A stretch of 64,000 nt of DNA, taken from CALCNS01 sp937897315. GTDB lineage: Bacteria > Bacillota > JAAYKD01. Location: assembly GCA_036744005.1 (NCBI GenBank), contig DAINOJ010000002.1, forward strand, positions 124,001-188,000, given 5' to 3'. Position numbers and translations under genes: made by a program. The notes beneath the pieces are model-generated. The model saw only the letters and a program-made list of their open reading frames with translations, made no database searches and was not told the origin of the DNA. This document shows positions 1 through 9,158 of the stretch, one piece after another (position 1 is the stretch's first letter; every line of letters starts with the position of its first letter).

Positions 1-1610
1 TATTGACTAATCAGCACCCGCAAGGTTTTGTCGGGAATTTGTAACAGCTCCGCATCTACTCCGTTTTCTTTTAGTTGCTTGGGAATCAGATGACGCTTGG
101 AAATCTCTAACTTCTCTTCTTCTGTATAACTACTGAGTTCCAGAAGTTCCATGCGGTCCAGTAAAGGACGTGGTATTTGGTATGCATTATTGGCAGTCGT
201 AATAAACAAGACTTGTGATAAATCGAAGGGGATTTCCAAATAATGATCGGAGAAGGTGCTATTTTGCTCAGGATCTAACACCTCCAATAGGGCAGAAGCC
301 GGATCTCCTCGGAAGTCTGAACTGGTTTTGTCCACTTCATCTAAAAGGAAAACGGGGTTTCGAACTCCTGCTTGTCTCATCCCTTGTATGATTCGACCAG
401 GCATAGATGCTACATAGGTGCGTCTGTGACCGCGAATTTCGGCTTCATCACGAACACCCCCTAAGGAAAGACGTACGAATTTTCGGTTGAGCGCTCTAGC
501 CACAGATCGAGCTAAAGAAGTCTTACCCGTTCCTGGAGGACCCACTAAGCAAATAATGGGTCCTTTTAGATTTTCGCTTAATTGACGAACCGCAAGGTAC
601 TCCAAAATTCGTTCTTTGGGTTTCTCCAAAGCATAATGATCTTCACCCAATACTTTCTCAGCAAAATGGATATCCAGCACATCCTCACTGGCGGTATCCC
701 AAGGTAAATTGAGTACCGTTTCCAAATATTGTCGCAAGACCGCCGATTCCGGAGTGCTGGCAGGCATACGTTCCAATCGTAAAATCTCTTTTCTTATTTT
801 CTCCTTGTTTTCTTCCGAAAGATGAACGATGGCTTCTAATTGAGCGATCATACGCTCTTTTTCCGCTTGCTTTTCTTCGGTTTCCCCCAACTCTGCCTGA
901 ATCACCTTCATTTGTTCCCGCAAAAAATACTCGCGTTGACTTTTCGACATTTTTAGTTGCGTCTGCTGCACAATATAGTTCTCTAACTCTTTTCTTTGAA
1001 TGATTTTTTCTATGATTACATTCAAAAGTAACAATCGTTTATCGGTTGCTGTCGCTTCTAAAATTTGTAGCTTTTCGCTAAAATCAACTTGTAAATAGTT
1101 CGCTAACATGTCGCTAAACCGCGAGGGGTCTTTGACAATGAGCAGTTCTTTTACCAACCCTGCAGGGTATTTATTGTTATTCTTCGACAAGAAACGGAAC
1201 CGCTCCAACAACCGATCCATGGCAATGAAATCTTGCTCCGATGTTTCTGCTTGACTTGGCCAAGGCATAACAGACGCCATAATCGTATCGTCGTCTTGTT
1301 TAAAATAGGTATCTACCAAGCCACGTTGGACACCCTCCATAAGGATTGTTTTTTGGCCTTCTGGAGACTTCATCACCTGCTTCACCTTACAAAGCGTGCC
1401 AATTAAGGGCAGACTGTTCAAGCCAACGGGTCCCTGAGAACCCTCTTCCGATTTATGATAGCCCACGACAAGGATTTGTTCTCCTTGAGACATGGCTTGT
1501 TCAATTTCATTCTCAAATCTCATATGAGCCATTTCCAAGCGCAACATGGCATGAGGAAAAACAATGACTTCTTCCAAAGGTAAAACAAAATAACGCAAAT
1601 GATCTGACAA
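1..1610 (-). CDS. lon: ATP-dependent protease Lon (LonA), 5' part, cut by the window edge
   Basis: LonA is a cytosolic AAA+ serine protease that degrades damaged and regulatory proteins. About 536 residues are visible: the N-terminal substrate-binding LON domain (ending near residue 200), a charged helical stretch, then the AAA+ module with Walker A GPPGTGKTSLA near residue 355 and Walker B FLLDEVDK near 418. The Ser-Lys protease domain lies outside the window. I place the start at TTG 1608-1610, because AAGGAG (complement of 1620-1625) lies 9 bases upstream and the first residues (SDHLRYFVLPLEEVIVFPH) fit the usual Lon N-terminus. No CIRCE element and no convincing promoter was found in 1611-1720. 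Identity is certain; the start is very likely. Confidence 0.95.
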   Translation of the reverse strand, partial: MSDHLRYFVLPLEEVIVFPHAMLRLEMAHMRFENEIEQAMSQGEQILVVGYHKSEEGSQGPVGLNSLPLIGTLCKVKQVMKSPEGQKTILMEGVQRGLVDTYFKQDDDTIMASVMPWPSQAETSEQDFIAMDRLLERFRFLSKNNNKYPAGLVKELLIVKDPSRFSDMLANYLQVDFSEKLQILEATATDKRLLLLNVIIEKIIQRKELENYIVQQTQLKMSKSQREYFLREQMKVIQAELGETEEKQAEKERMIAQLEAIVHLSEENKEKIRKEILRLERMPASTPESAVLRQYLETVLNLPWDTASEDVLDIHFAEKVLGEDHYALEKPKERILEYLAVRQLSENLKGPIICLVGPPGTGKTSLARSVARALNRKFVRLSLGGVRDEAEIRGHRRTYVASMPGRIIQGMRQAGVRNPVFLLDEVDKTSSDFRGDPASALLEVLDPEQNSTFSDHYLEIPFDLSQVLFITTANNAYQIPRPLLDRMELLELSSYTEEEKLEISKRHLIPKQLKENGVDAELLQIPDKTLRVLISQ

Positions 1611-1720
1611 ACTTGTCCACTCCTTAAAATTCACATGCGAACAGAACCTACTTCTATTCGTAACATTTTATATTCGCGAAAGAGTATCCATTATCCTGCC
1701 AATATAGTTTGAAAACAACA

Positions 1721-1752
1721 GAGAATAAGCTCCGTGAACGGAGCTTATTCTC
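1721..1752 (-). terminator. Rho-independent terminator after the phosphatase gene
   Basis: A perfect hairpin with 15-base arms (GAGAATAAGCTCCGT and its complement) and almost no loop overlaps the phosphatase stop codon. On the minus strand it is followed by a T-rich run (TGTTGTTTTC). It separates the sensory hydrogenase operon from lon. Confidence 0.8.
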
Positions 1753-2893
1753 AATAGCCTTCTTCTATGACCAGTTTACCCATACTCTCTAATTTCTCTT
1801 TCATCAAGCCAATGGCGGTTCGACGTGGTTTCACTCCTACTTGTTTGAACAAAGGAGATAGATGTGCATCGTTAATAGCATTTCCTACCATAAAAGTAAT
1901 CACGTCTGCTTCCATTAACAAATGGCAAAAACGTTCCACCGATGTCTGATCGCCCCACTGTTCTTGAGGTTCGTCCAGGAGATTGACTGCTTGATTAAGC
2001 AGCAAAGCCCCTTCGCTGACCATGTCAATTCCGGACATCCGATACTCCGGCGGTGAAGCAAAACCCATGGAACCATCGATTAACTCTACTTTTTGATTTA
2101 ACTCCCGGGCAACAATATCGGCTGTTGTGGACCCACAAATCATCTTCTTCCCTTCCTTATTCATAAAGGTCGCGACGAAGCTTCGATCCTGACTCCTCAT
2201 TTCAGGAGGGCCTGTCAATATATTCAACAGTTTCCCCTGGCGGTTCTTTACTAGTAGAAAAGTGGTATCGTCGAGTACGATTCCATCGGTTAATTCCTTT
2301 GTTTTTGTTGCTAAGGCGAGTAGGAGTTCTTCTTCTGATGGTCTGCTCTCGGCCATGTGCTGCCACAAAGCAGCTAATCCCTCACTCCCGATGCCCATAA
2401 CATATCGTTTCCCCATTCCCGCTTGGCTAGCCCCATCACTCAGGAGCATTAGCCGATCACCCTCCTGCAAACGTCCATAATATTCCCCTAATACTTCCAA
2501 CCCAGCCGAAAAAAACTCTGGTTGCAGTACTTGGCAAATACCTTCTCTCTCCATTATAGCAGAGGGTGATTCGTAAGAAAATAGTGAAAATTTGCCGTCG
2601 TTCATGAGTTGGACGGCAGAAAAAGCAGAAAAAGGAGCCACTTTCTTTCGCGCAACATGCATAGAGGCTGCAACCATTTGGCATGCTGTTCGAAAAGACA
2701 TCTCTGTTTTGGCTAGTTCAATGAGACGATTGGCACAAGTAATGGCTGCTATATTGGCATAAATCCCGGATCCAATCCCGTCACATACCACAAATACAGA
2801 GTAGAAAGGGGTTCTCAGAAACAACGAGGTGTCCCCGCAAACCTTTTGATGATGCTTGGTTTGCTGGTGTAGCCAATTCTCATAATATATCAA
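1751..2893 (-). CDS. SpoIIE/PP2C-family phosphatase linked to the sensory hydrogenase
   Basis: This is a metal-dependent Ser/Thr phosphatase of the SpoIIE/PP2C type. The metal-binding motifs are visible: CDGIGSG near residue 38, LLSDGASQ near 152 and LDDTTFLLV near 210. A C-terminal region of about 150 residues (around CGSTTADIVAREL) is not part of the core fold and I cannot name it. The gene lies 21 bases after a PAS-containing [FeFe]-hydrogenase, the pairing described for sensory (group C) hydrogenases, so it probably relays the hydrogen or redox signal by dephosphorylating an unknown target. A GTG at 2902 is possible, but GAGGTGA sits 5 bases before TTG 2893, which I prefer. Family certain, target unknown. 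Confidence 0.85.
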   Translation of the reverse strand: MIYYENWLHQQTKHHQKVCGDTSLFLRTPFYSVFVVCDGIGSGIYANIAAITCANRLIELAKTEMSFRTACQMVAASMHVARKKVAPFSAFSAVQLMNDGKFSLFSYESPSAIMEREGICQVLQPEFFSAGLEVLGEYYGRLQEGDRLMLLSDGASQAGMGKRYVMGIGSEGLAALWQHMAESRPSEEELLLALATKTKELTDGIVLDDTTFLLVKNRQGKLLNILTGPPEMRSQDRSFVATFMNKEGKKMICGSTTADIVARELNQKVELIDGSMGFASPPEYRMSGIDMVSEGALLLNQAVNLLDEPQEQWGDQTSVERFCHLLMEADVITFMVGNAINDAHLSPLFKQVGVKPRRTAIGLMKEKLESMGKLVIEEGY

Positions 2894-2914
2894 AGAGTTC
2901 ACCTCGGTTTTTGC

Positions 2915-4648
2915 TTATTTCTTCTCTTCATTAAACAAATCGGTAATCTGACGGACTAAGTCCTCACTCTGAGCCGTATTTTTGCCTAAAAAGTGAGCCA
3001 ATTGTTGTGAAAAACTGATTTGATGATCCAACAATTCTTTCACATGCTCTAAGGTTTGCCGTTTGATTAGATCCATTTGGCTGTCATCGAATTTCACTTG
3101 ACTAATATTGGAGTAAATACCAACATACTGGTTTTCACTGCGTAGCGCATACAAAATCTCATGGTATTTGACACCATATTTACTTCGAATCGCCTCATAT
3201 TGCTCCGCTTCTCCGCGTGAAAGTTTTTCGAAGCCATCACTGTTTAACAAGTACGTAATACGCTTTCCTAAAATACCATTATTACAGAAGAACATTTTCT
3301 GAAAAGAGGGATTCATGTGAATTAAGCGTAAGTCCCCATCCAAAATGACGATGCCATCTGGGCTGGTTTCCATAATTTTATCGGTTCGCTGTTGAGCTAA
3401 GCGCCGCATATAGGGCAAGCACATTTCCGGATCGGCCAACCCTCTTACCACTGCAATGGCTTTTTCACGACAAGTATCATAGCCGCAAGCACCGCAGTTT
3501 AATTGCTGTGCGAGGTCTCCTTTGCCGGTACGCTCCAAGGCAATTTGAATCTGCGATTCGTCCACTTCATCAAATAATACAGCTTCTTCTACATTAAACT
3601 GAGTGTACGTCGAGATGAGCGGGCGTGGAATTTTAGTGTTCACTTGCTTTCGCTGATGCACATATTCTAGTAAAGACTGCTTCTTCATGAACAAGTTTTT
3701 CTCGCCAGGGAAAGCAGGTCCATTGATGCAACCTCCCGAGCAAAAGAGCGGTTCGATAAGCTGATATTTCTGGTGCATTTCTGAATCGAACAAGCTAATC
3801 AGTTCATCGGGTCCGCTAATATGTAAGATTTTATCGCTGGCTATGTCCGTATTCAAATCGCATGTTTTCAGCAACCCACTCTGAAGGGGATATAAGCGAG
3901 CCGTATTGTAATTACCGGCGTTATCGAAATCACTATCGGGACAGGTCGCTACATCAATCCCTTCCTCCTCTAACCAATCCATCACTTCAACAAAAGTCAA
4001 CACTTCATCAATTGCTCCGCGTAATTCCGAACGCATGGCTTCTTGTTTCTTTGCTGCACAGGGGCCAATAAACACCACTTTTGTGTCTGCTCCTAACCGC
4101 TCTTTAAGCAACCTTCCATGCGCTATCATGGGAGAAACAACCGGCAGTAACTGTGAAATCAGTTCCGGTTTATACTTCTCGATATAGTTGACTGCAGCCG
4201 GACAGGCGGTGGCTATGTTGCCTTGATCAAGAACTTTCAATGTTTCTTCTGAAACCAATTGAGCCGCTTCGGCAGTTTCGGCGATATAAGAGAACCCCAA
4301 TAACCGTAGGGCCGAGGGTAGGCGTTTGGCACCCCACCCACTAAACAATGCCGCAAAGGATGGAGCAACGGAAACTGCTACAGAGGAATGCTGTTGAAGT
4401 AAATGTTTCACTTTCGTTAGACTCGGTGCAATCACTTTGGCATGTTGTGGGCATTCTCGCACGCAACTGCCACAATGAATACATAGTTCATCCGTCACCC
4501 TAGCCTGACCATTACTGATCCGGATAGCCTTCACAGGGCAAACGCGAATACACCGATGACAGTCCTGACAATGTGCAAACTCGGTATATATGACATTGGG
4601 AATCAACCGCACTTCATTAATGTTAAATTTACGCTCTTTTCGCTCCAT
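2915..4648 (-). CDS. hydS: Sensory [FeFe]-hydrogenase with PAS domain (HydS-like, group C)
   Basis: The 577-residue protein has a 2x[4Fe-4S] ferredoxin domain (residues 27-66), the H-cluster domain, a further [4Fe-4S] domain (CGACGYDTC, near 386-410) and a C-terminal PAS domain (about 425-530). The H-cluster motifs are altered: L1 reads TACPAAV instead of TSCCPxW, L2 reads GPCAAKKQE instead of MPCxxKKxE, while L3 keeps FCSGGCINGP. Such changes and a PAS domain mark the putative sensory group C enzymes, thought to sense H2 rather than turn it over fast. It is followed by a PP2C-type phosphatase. GAAGGAG lies 6 bases before ATG 4648; an in-frame start at 4669 has no ribosome site. Role as a sensor is inferred from the family. 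Confidence 0.88.
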   Translation of the reverse strand: MERKERKFNINEVRLIPNVIYTEFAHCQDCHRCIRVCPVKAIRISNGQARVTDELCIHCGSCVRECPQHAKVIAPSLTKVKHLLQQHSSVAVSVAPSFAALFSGWGAKRLPSALRLLGFSYIAETAEAAQLVSEETLKVLDQGNIATACPAAVNYIEKYKPELISQLLPVVSPMIAHGRLLKERLGADTKVVFIGPCAAKKQEAMRSELRGAIDEVLTFVEVMDWLEEEGIDVATCPDSDFDNAGNYNTARLYPLQSGLLKTCDLNTDIASDKILHISGPDELISLFDSEMHQKYQLIEPLFCSGGCINGPAFPGEKNLFMKKQSLLEYVHQRKQVNTKIPRPLISTYTQFNVEEAVLFDEVDESQIQIALERTGKGDLAQQLNCGACGYDTCREKAIAVVRGLADPEMCLPYMRRLAQQRTDKIMETSPDGIVILDGDLRLIHMNPSFQKMFFCNNGILGKRITYLLNSDGFEKLSRGEAEQYEAIRSKYGVKYHEILYALRSENQYVGIYSNISQVKFDDSQMDLIKRQTLEHVKELLDHQISFSQQLAHFLGKNTAQSEDLVRQITDLFNEEKK

Positions 4649-4695
4649 AATATCTCCTTCTACAACCAACCAGTAGCTATATCATAATGCTAACG

Positions 4696-4724
4696 ATTAT
4701 AACAAAAATGCGCCTATATTTCAA
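4696..4724 (-). promoter_or_regulatory. Promoter of the hydS-phosphatase operon
   Basis: On the minus strand TTGAAA (4719-4724), 17 bases, then a perfect TATAAT (4696-4701). The -35 hexamer lies in the loop of the hydCBA terminator hairpin and the spacer contains its T tract. Confidence 0.8.
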
Positions 4725-4732
4725 GGCGCATT
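4707..4732 (-). terminator. Rho-independent terminator of hydCBA
   Basis: The arms AATGCGCC and GGCGCATT enclose a 10-base loop; on the minus strand the stem is followed by TTTTTGTT. It begins 5 bases after the hydA stop codon and overlaps the hydS promoter. Confidence 0.85.
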
Positions 4733-4737
4733 GTGAA

Positions 4738-6729
4738 TTATTTCATTTGCATCTGAATTCGTTTCAGCTCTGTCACTGCACGTTCAAATGTACAGTGTTC
4801 AAATACGCTACCGTTAATTATGACCACAGGACCACGTTGGCATCTCTCGTTACAGAACGAAGCCGATACTTCGGTGACATCATCCAATCCTTGCACGTGA
4901 ATATAATCGTTTAGTTGAGTGTACAGATTTTGGGCTCCCCGTAAGAAGCAGCTGGTTCCTAAACAAATCTTCATGCTGATTTTCGTTTCCGCTGTAGGTT
5001 TACGAATCATAATATCATCCAAGGAAATGCGTTTGCGATTCTGATATATCGTGTGTAACAAATGATGCGCCCTTTCAGCCGTTAAATCCTCCCGCATCAG
5101 TTCTTGTAAATATGGATTCTCCTGTGCACTATGAAATTGAAGCATTTTATCCTGATCTTGTAAACCTTTGGCACGTTTACTGACATGCTGGTGATCGCTT
5201 GATGTGGGTTGTCCTCCACCGTTAATACATCCTCCACAGCAAGCCATGACTTCGACTAGATCAAAATGCTCCTCCCCACTACGAATTTTATCAATCAGCT
5301 TCCGTGCATTCGCTAGGCCACTGACCACCGCTAAACGCAAAGTGACTTCACCGATTTTGATTTCGGCAATACGAGTAGACTCTCCACTACGTAGTTCTTT
5401 GATGTCGAGCATTTTACCATGATTGAGCTTAGCGGCAGCATACCTCAATACGGCTTCACTCACCCCTCCGGAGTTACCAAATATTACACCTGCTCCGGTT
5501 TTGAATCCAAAGGGCAAATCAAAAGAGCCCGGTTCTAGTTTTTCGAAATCGATTCCCTGTTCCTTAATCATTAAGGATAATTCTTTGGTGGTCAAAACAA
5601 AATCGACGTCGGGGTTGTTGTTTTCGAGAAATTCCGGTCGCTTCGCTTCATATTTCTTGGCGGTACAAGGCATAATTGAAACTACGACCAAATCTTCTCG
5701 ACTAATATTCAACATTTTCGTCAGTTGATCCTTACATACAGAACCAAACATTTGTTGTGGAGATTTACAAGTGGATAAATTAGGCAACATATCAGGATAG
5801 TATTGCTCCGCGAATTTGACCCAAGCCGGACAACAAGAGGTGAACTGAGGTAAATTCACTCCTTTGCCATAACGATCTAAAAATTCATCGCCTTCTTGAA
5901 GTACAGTTAGATCCGCCGCAAAAGAGGTATCGTATACTTGATCAAAGCCCATCATACGTAAGGCTGTGATGATTTGCCCCGTGGTGGCTGTTCCGGGTTT
6001 GTACCCGAAATACTCTCCCAGTGCCACTCGAACCGCCGGTGCAATTTGCACCACTACTGTTTTCTTTGGATGATGTAGGGCATTCCAGACTTCGTTGATT
6101 TGGAATTTAGGTGTCAATGCTCCCACCGGACAAACTTTGATACACTGACCGCAATTCACACATTCAACCGTCCCAAAAGGTTTATTGAAACAAGCCACTA
6201 CTTGAGAAGAAGATCCTCGTTGAGCAAAATCCAGTACTCCAACGGATTGAATCTCGCTGCAGACTCGTACACAATCACCACATAAAACACATTTACTGGG
6301 ATCTCGCACAATAGCATCAGAAGACACATCGAGCGGAGCAAAATCCGCCAATTGTTTAAAACGAACTTTGCCAACTCCCAACTGATGTGCAATTTCCTGT
6401 AAACGGCATTCTCCACTCTTGGGACAAGTGGCACAGTTCTGGTCGTGATGAGCTAACATTAATTCCACAATCATCTTACGCAGATTACGGATTTCGCGAG
6501 TATTGGTTTTAACCACCATACCATCGGTCGCCGCAGTGGAACAAGAGGGTTGCAGTCCCCGTCCTTCAATGTCGACCATGCACATACGGCAAGCACCGTA
6601 GACACTGATTTCCGAATGATAACAAAAAGTGGGTAATTCGATATTGGCTTTGCGAATGACTTCTAAAAGGTTTTTTTCTCCCTCAATGGGTACCTGAATA
6701 CCGTCAATGGTTGCATACATCTTTTTCAT
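4738..6729 (-). CDS. hydA: [FeFe]-hydrogenase catalytic subunit HydA (trimeric, bifurcating type)
   Basis: This is the H2-forming subunit of the HydABC complex, which couples NADH and ferredoxin oxidation to H2 production. In order: an N-terminal [2Fe-2S] domain (Cys near 36, 47, 50, 63), a His-Cys [4Fe-4S] segment (HHDQNCATCPKSGEC), two further [4Fe-4S] clusters (near 147-200), and the H-cluster with canonical L1 TSCCPAW (297), L2 MPCTAKKYE (353) and L3 CCGGCINGGGQP (497). The last 80 residues form a thioredoxin-like [2Fe-2S] domain, as in the Thermotoga-type HydA. The start ATG 6729 follows GTGAGG by 6 bases, a site that overlaps the hydB stop codon. All catalytic cysteines are present, in contrast to the neighbouring HydS. 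Confidence 0.95.
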   Translation of the reverse strand: MKKMYATIDGIQVPIEGEKNLLEVIRKANIELPTFCYHSEISVYGACRMCMVDIEGRGLQPSCSTAATDGMVVKTNTREIRNLRKMIVELMLAHHDQNCATCPKSGECRLQEIAHQLGVGKVRFKQLADFAPLDVSSDAIVRDPSKCVLCGDCVRVCSEIQSVGVLDFAQRGSSSQVVACFNKPFGTVECVNCGQCIKVCPVGALTPKFQINEVWNALHHPKKTVVVQIAPAVRVALGEYFGYKPGTATTGQIITALRMMGFDQVYDTSFAADLTVLQEGDEFLDRYGKGVNLPQFTSCCPAWVKFAEQYYPDMLPNLSTCKSPQQMFGSVCKDQLTKMLNISREDLVVVSIMPCTAKKYEAKRPEFLENNNPDVDFVLTTKELSLMIKEQGIDFEKLEPGSFDLPFGFKTGAGVIFGNSGGVSEAVLRYAAAKLNHGKMLDIKELRSGESTRIAEIKIGEVTLRLAVVSGLANARKLIDKIRSGEEHFDLVEVMACCGGCINGGGQPTSSDHQHVSKRAKGLQDQDKMLQFHSAQENPYLQELMREDLTAERAHHLLHTIYQNRKRISLDDIMIRKPTAETKISMKICLGTSCFLRGAQNLYTQLNDYIHVQGLDDVTEVSASFCNERCQRGPVVIINGSVFEHCTFERAVTELKRIQMQMK

Positions 6730-6737
6730 ACTATACC

Positions 6738-8621
6738 TCACTTCACAATTGCGTGGAATTTACAGGTTTCCATACAGACACCGCAACGTATACATACTTC
6801 CTGATTGATGACATACGGTACTCCCTTAGCACCGGATATGGCATGGACCGGACACTTCTTAGCACACAAACTGCAACTTTTGCAGAGTTCGGGAACAATG
6901 GAATACGTGCGTAACGCTTGACACCGACCGGTTGGGCAATGTTTATCGAAAACATGGGCATGGTATTCATCCCGGAAATATTTGAGCGTAGATAAGACAG
7001 GATTGGGTGCTGTCTTGCCTAAACCACAGAGCGAGCCAACCTTTACTACATGAGCTAATTCTTCTAAAAGTTCAAGGGATTCCTTCGTTGCATTGCCTTC
7101 TGCGATATCTTCCAATAATCCGAGCATTTGACGTGTGCCTTCACGGCAGACCACACATTTCCCGCACGACTCGTTCTGTGTAAACTGCATAAAGAACTTG
7201 GCAATTTGAATCATACAGGTTTGCTGATTCATGACCACAAGTCCACCCGAACCAATCATAGCACCCACGTTGAGCAGGTTGTCATAGTCCAAGGGCATAT
7301 CCAAGTGTTCTTGAGTTAAGCAACCACCGGAAGGCCCACCAATTTGCACCGCTTTAAAATTGGACCCACCATTGGTGCCATCGTCGTTGATTACACCTCC
7401 ACCGATATTCACAATAATTTCACGTAAAGTCGTTCCAAATGGTACTTCAATGAGACCGGTATGAGCAACGTGTCCGGTAAGAGCGAACGTCTTGGTACCA
7501 CTTGATTTGGCGGTTCCTTTGGCAGCATACTTTTCTACTCCCATAAGCATGGCTACCGGTACGGTGGCTAACGTTTCTACGTTGTTTATCACCGTAGGTT
7601 TACCAAACAAGCCTTTTACAGCAGGGAATGGTGGCTTAGGCATGGGCATACCACGACGCCCTTCGATTGAGGCCATGAGTGCGGTTTCTTCACCGCAAAC
7701 AAATGCACCGGCACCTTCCATAATGATGATATCGAAGTTCATCTTGCTTCCGAAAATATTTTCTCCTAAGAATCCGGCTTCTTTAGCCGCTTTCACAGCG
7801 AGTTTCAAGCGCTCCACCGCCAATGGATACTCCGTTCGCACATAAATATACCCGCAAGTCCCACCAATAGCCCTAGCAGCAATAATCATACCTTCAATCA
7901 CACTATGAGGATTGCCTTCCATGACGCATCGATCCATGAACGCGCCCGGATCCCCTTCGTCACCGTTGCAAATGACGTACTTTGTTTCGTTAACCTGAAC
8001 ACGAGTCAAATCCCACTTGCGCCCGGTAGGAAATCCACCGCCTCCGCGACCTCTTAAACCTGATGCGGTCATCTCTTGACAAACCTGTTCGTCCGTCATC
8101 AGTAATACGGCTTTTCGAGCCATGGCATAACCATCATGAGCGATATACTCATCAATGTCTTGAGCATCAATCATACCACACAGCTTTAACGTAGTTCGTT
8201 CTTGTTTGGCATAAAACGGTATATGTGCAGTATCGGCTAATGGTTCTCCACTTTCGTCATCATGAATAAGCAAGCGAGGAATCAGCTCACCTTGTAACAG
8301 AGTTTTCTCCACAATCTCTTCCACGTCACTGGTTTTTACATGTACATAAAAGATGCCTTGTGGATATAAAGTGACCAGTGGTCCCATTTGACAAAACCCT
8401 TGGCAACCACTTTCGGAAAGAATATAATCGGCTTCTTCTTTTTTAAGAGCTACTGTGATCTTTAACCCTTTCGCCTCTACGACTTCTTCGAAGCGATGTA
8501 AAATCTCAAGAGCACCATTTGCAATGCACCCAGTTCCTCCACAAATGACAATTTTAGCTTTGTATTGGCTCATGCAATCGTGATAATGCTGTTTGCGTTC
8601 TTCTAGACTGGTATGTTGCAT
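6738..8621 (-). CDS. hydB: NADH-binding hydrogenase subunit HydB (NuoF-like)
   Basis: The 627-residue flavoprotein binds NAD(H) and FMN in HydABC and is related to NuoF of complex I. An N-terminal thioredoxin-like [2Fe-2S] domain (residues 20-110) is followed by the NuoF core with GRGGGGFPTGRKW near 190 and GAGAFVCGEETALMASIEGR near 315, an SLBB segment, the [4Fe-4S] motif ESCGKCVVCREGT near 485, and two C-terminal ferredoxin clusters (CKSCSLCAKKCP, CIRCGVCMETC). The ATG overlaps the hydC stop codon by one base (TAATG); its ribosome site AAGGAGGT lies inside the last hydC codons, so the two genes are translationally coupled. Confidence 0.95.
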   Translation of the reverse strand: MQHTSLEERKQHYHDCMSQYKAKIVICGGTGCIANGALEILHRFEEVVEAKGLKITVALKKEEADYILSESGCQGFCQMGPLVTLYPQGIFYVHVKTSDVEEIVEKTLLQGELIPRLLIHDDESGEPLADTAHIPFYAKQERTTLKLCGMIDAQDIDEYIAHDGYAMARKAVLLMTDEQVCQEMTASGLRGRGGGGFPTGRKWDLTRVQVNETKYVICNGDEGDPGAFMDRCVMEGNPHSVIEGMIIAARAIGGTCGYIYVRTEYPLAVERLKLAVKAAKEAGFLGENIFGSKMNFDIIIMEGAGAFVCGEETALMASIEGRRGMPMPKPPFPAVKGLFGKPTVINNVETLATVPVAMLMGVEKYAAKGTAKSSGTKTFALTGHVAHTGLIEVPFGTTLREIIVNIGGGVINDDGTNGGSNFKAVQIGGPSGGCLTQEHLDMPLDYDNLLNVGAMIGSGGLVVMNQQTCMIQIAKFFMQFTQNESCGKCVVCREGTRQMLGLLEDIAEGNATKESLELLEELAHVVKVGSLCGLGKTAPNPVLSTLKYFRDEYHAHVFDKHCPTGRCQALRTYSIVPELCKSCSLCAKKCPVHAISGAKGVPYVINQEVCIRCGVCMETCKFHAIVK

Positions 8622-9112
8622 TAGGATTGTACCTCCTTGGCTTTAATATCGCGAATGAGCTCTAGGGTTTTCTCTGGAGTCATAAACCCATAGACTTTGT
8701 CGTTTAGAACCACTGCCGGAGCGAGCCCACAGGCTCCCAAACAGGCTACCGTTTCCAAAGTGAACAGTAAATCCTCTGAGGTTCTTTTCTTGTTGCTAAG
8801 TCCAAGTTCTTTTTCAATCGCTTGAATGAGACTTTCGGATTTTTTTACGTGGCATGCGGTTCCATCGCAGACTTTAATGATGTTTTTCCCTTTTGGACTC
8901 AATGTAAAATGAGAATAAAAGGTGGCGACTCCATAAATTGCAGAAGTCGATATGCCCAATGCGGTAGATACAAAAGTCATAATCTCTTCGGGCAGATAAT
9001 GATATTCAGCCTGAATCTCTTGTAAAATTGGAATCAGTTTATGCGGATTCCGCTGATGACGCTCCAAAATCTGACAGACTCGGTCGAACTTACTGGCAAT
9101 GGGAATTTGCAT
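8621..9112 (-). CDS. hydC: Hydrogenase subunit HydC (NuoE-like [2Fe-2S] protein)
   Basis: The 163-residue protein is the 24-kDa-type [2Fe-2S] subunit of HydABC. The four cluster cysteines are visible in VCDGTACH (residues near 90) and ACLGACGLAP (near 130). The helical N-terminus (SKFDRVCQILERHQRNPHKL) is typical of NuoE. I choose ATG 9112, preceded by AAGGAG at 9 bases; a longer frame to 9187 would run through the operator and promoter. First gene of hydCBA; regulation by Rex is suggested by an operator-like site at 9163-9180. Confidence 0.93.
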   Translation of the reverse strand: MQIPIASKFDRVCQILERHQRNPHKLIPILQEIQAEYHYLPEEIMTFVSTALGISTSAIYGVATFYSHFTLSPKGKNIIKVCDGTACHVKKSESLIQAIEKELGLSNKKRTSEDLLFTLETVACLGACGLAPAVVLNDKVYGFMTPEKTLELIRDIKAKEVQS

Positions 9113-9129
9113 GTTGGCAGCTCCTTTAT

Positions 9130-9147
9130 TCGATACTGTATTATCGA
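9130..9147. repeat. ATCGAT-type inverted repeat in the hydC leader
   Basis: TCGATA, 6 bases, TATCGA. It lies between the hydCBA promoter and the hydC ribosome site. Its half-sites resemble those of the palindromes at 9188 and 10820, so it may be one of three sites for a single regulator (inference). Confidence 0.45.
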
Positions 9148-9158
9148 TTCCATTGTAA

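Noticed and set aside
1611..1720. CIRCE or CtsR-type heat-shock operator before lon
   Set aside because: No TTAGCACTC repeat or GGTCAAA tandem heptad was found.
2262..2480. Several short frames opposite the phosphatase and hydrogenase genes
   Set aside because: They overlap well-supported genes completely and have no ribosome sites or family features.
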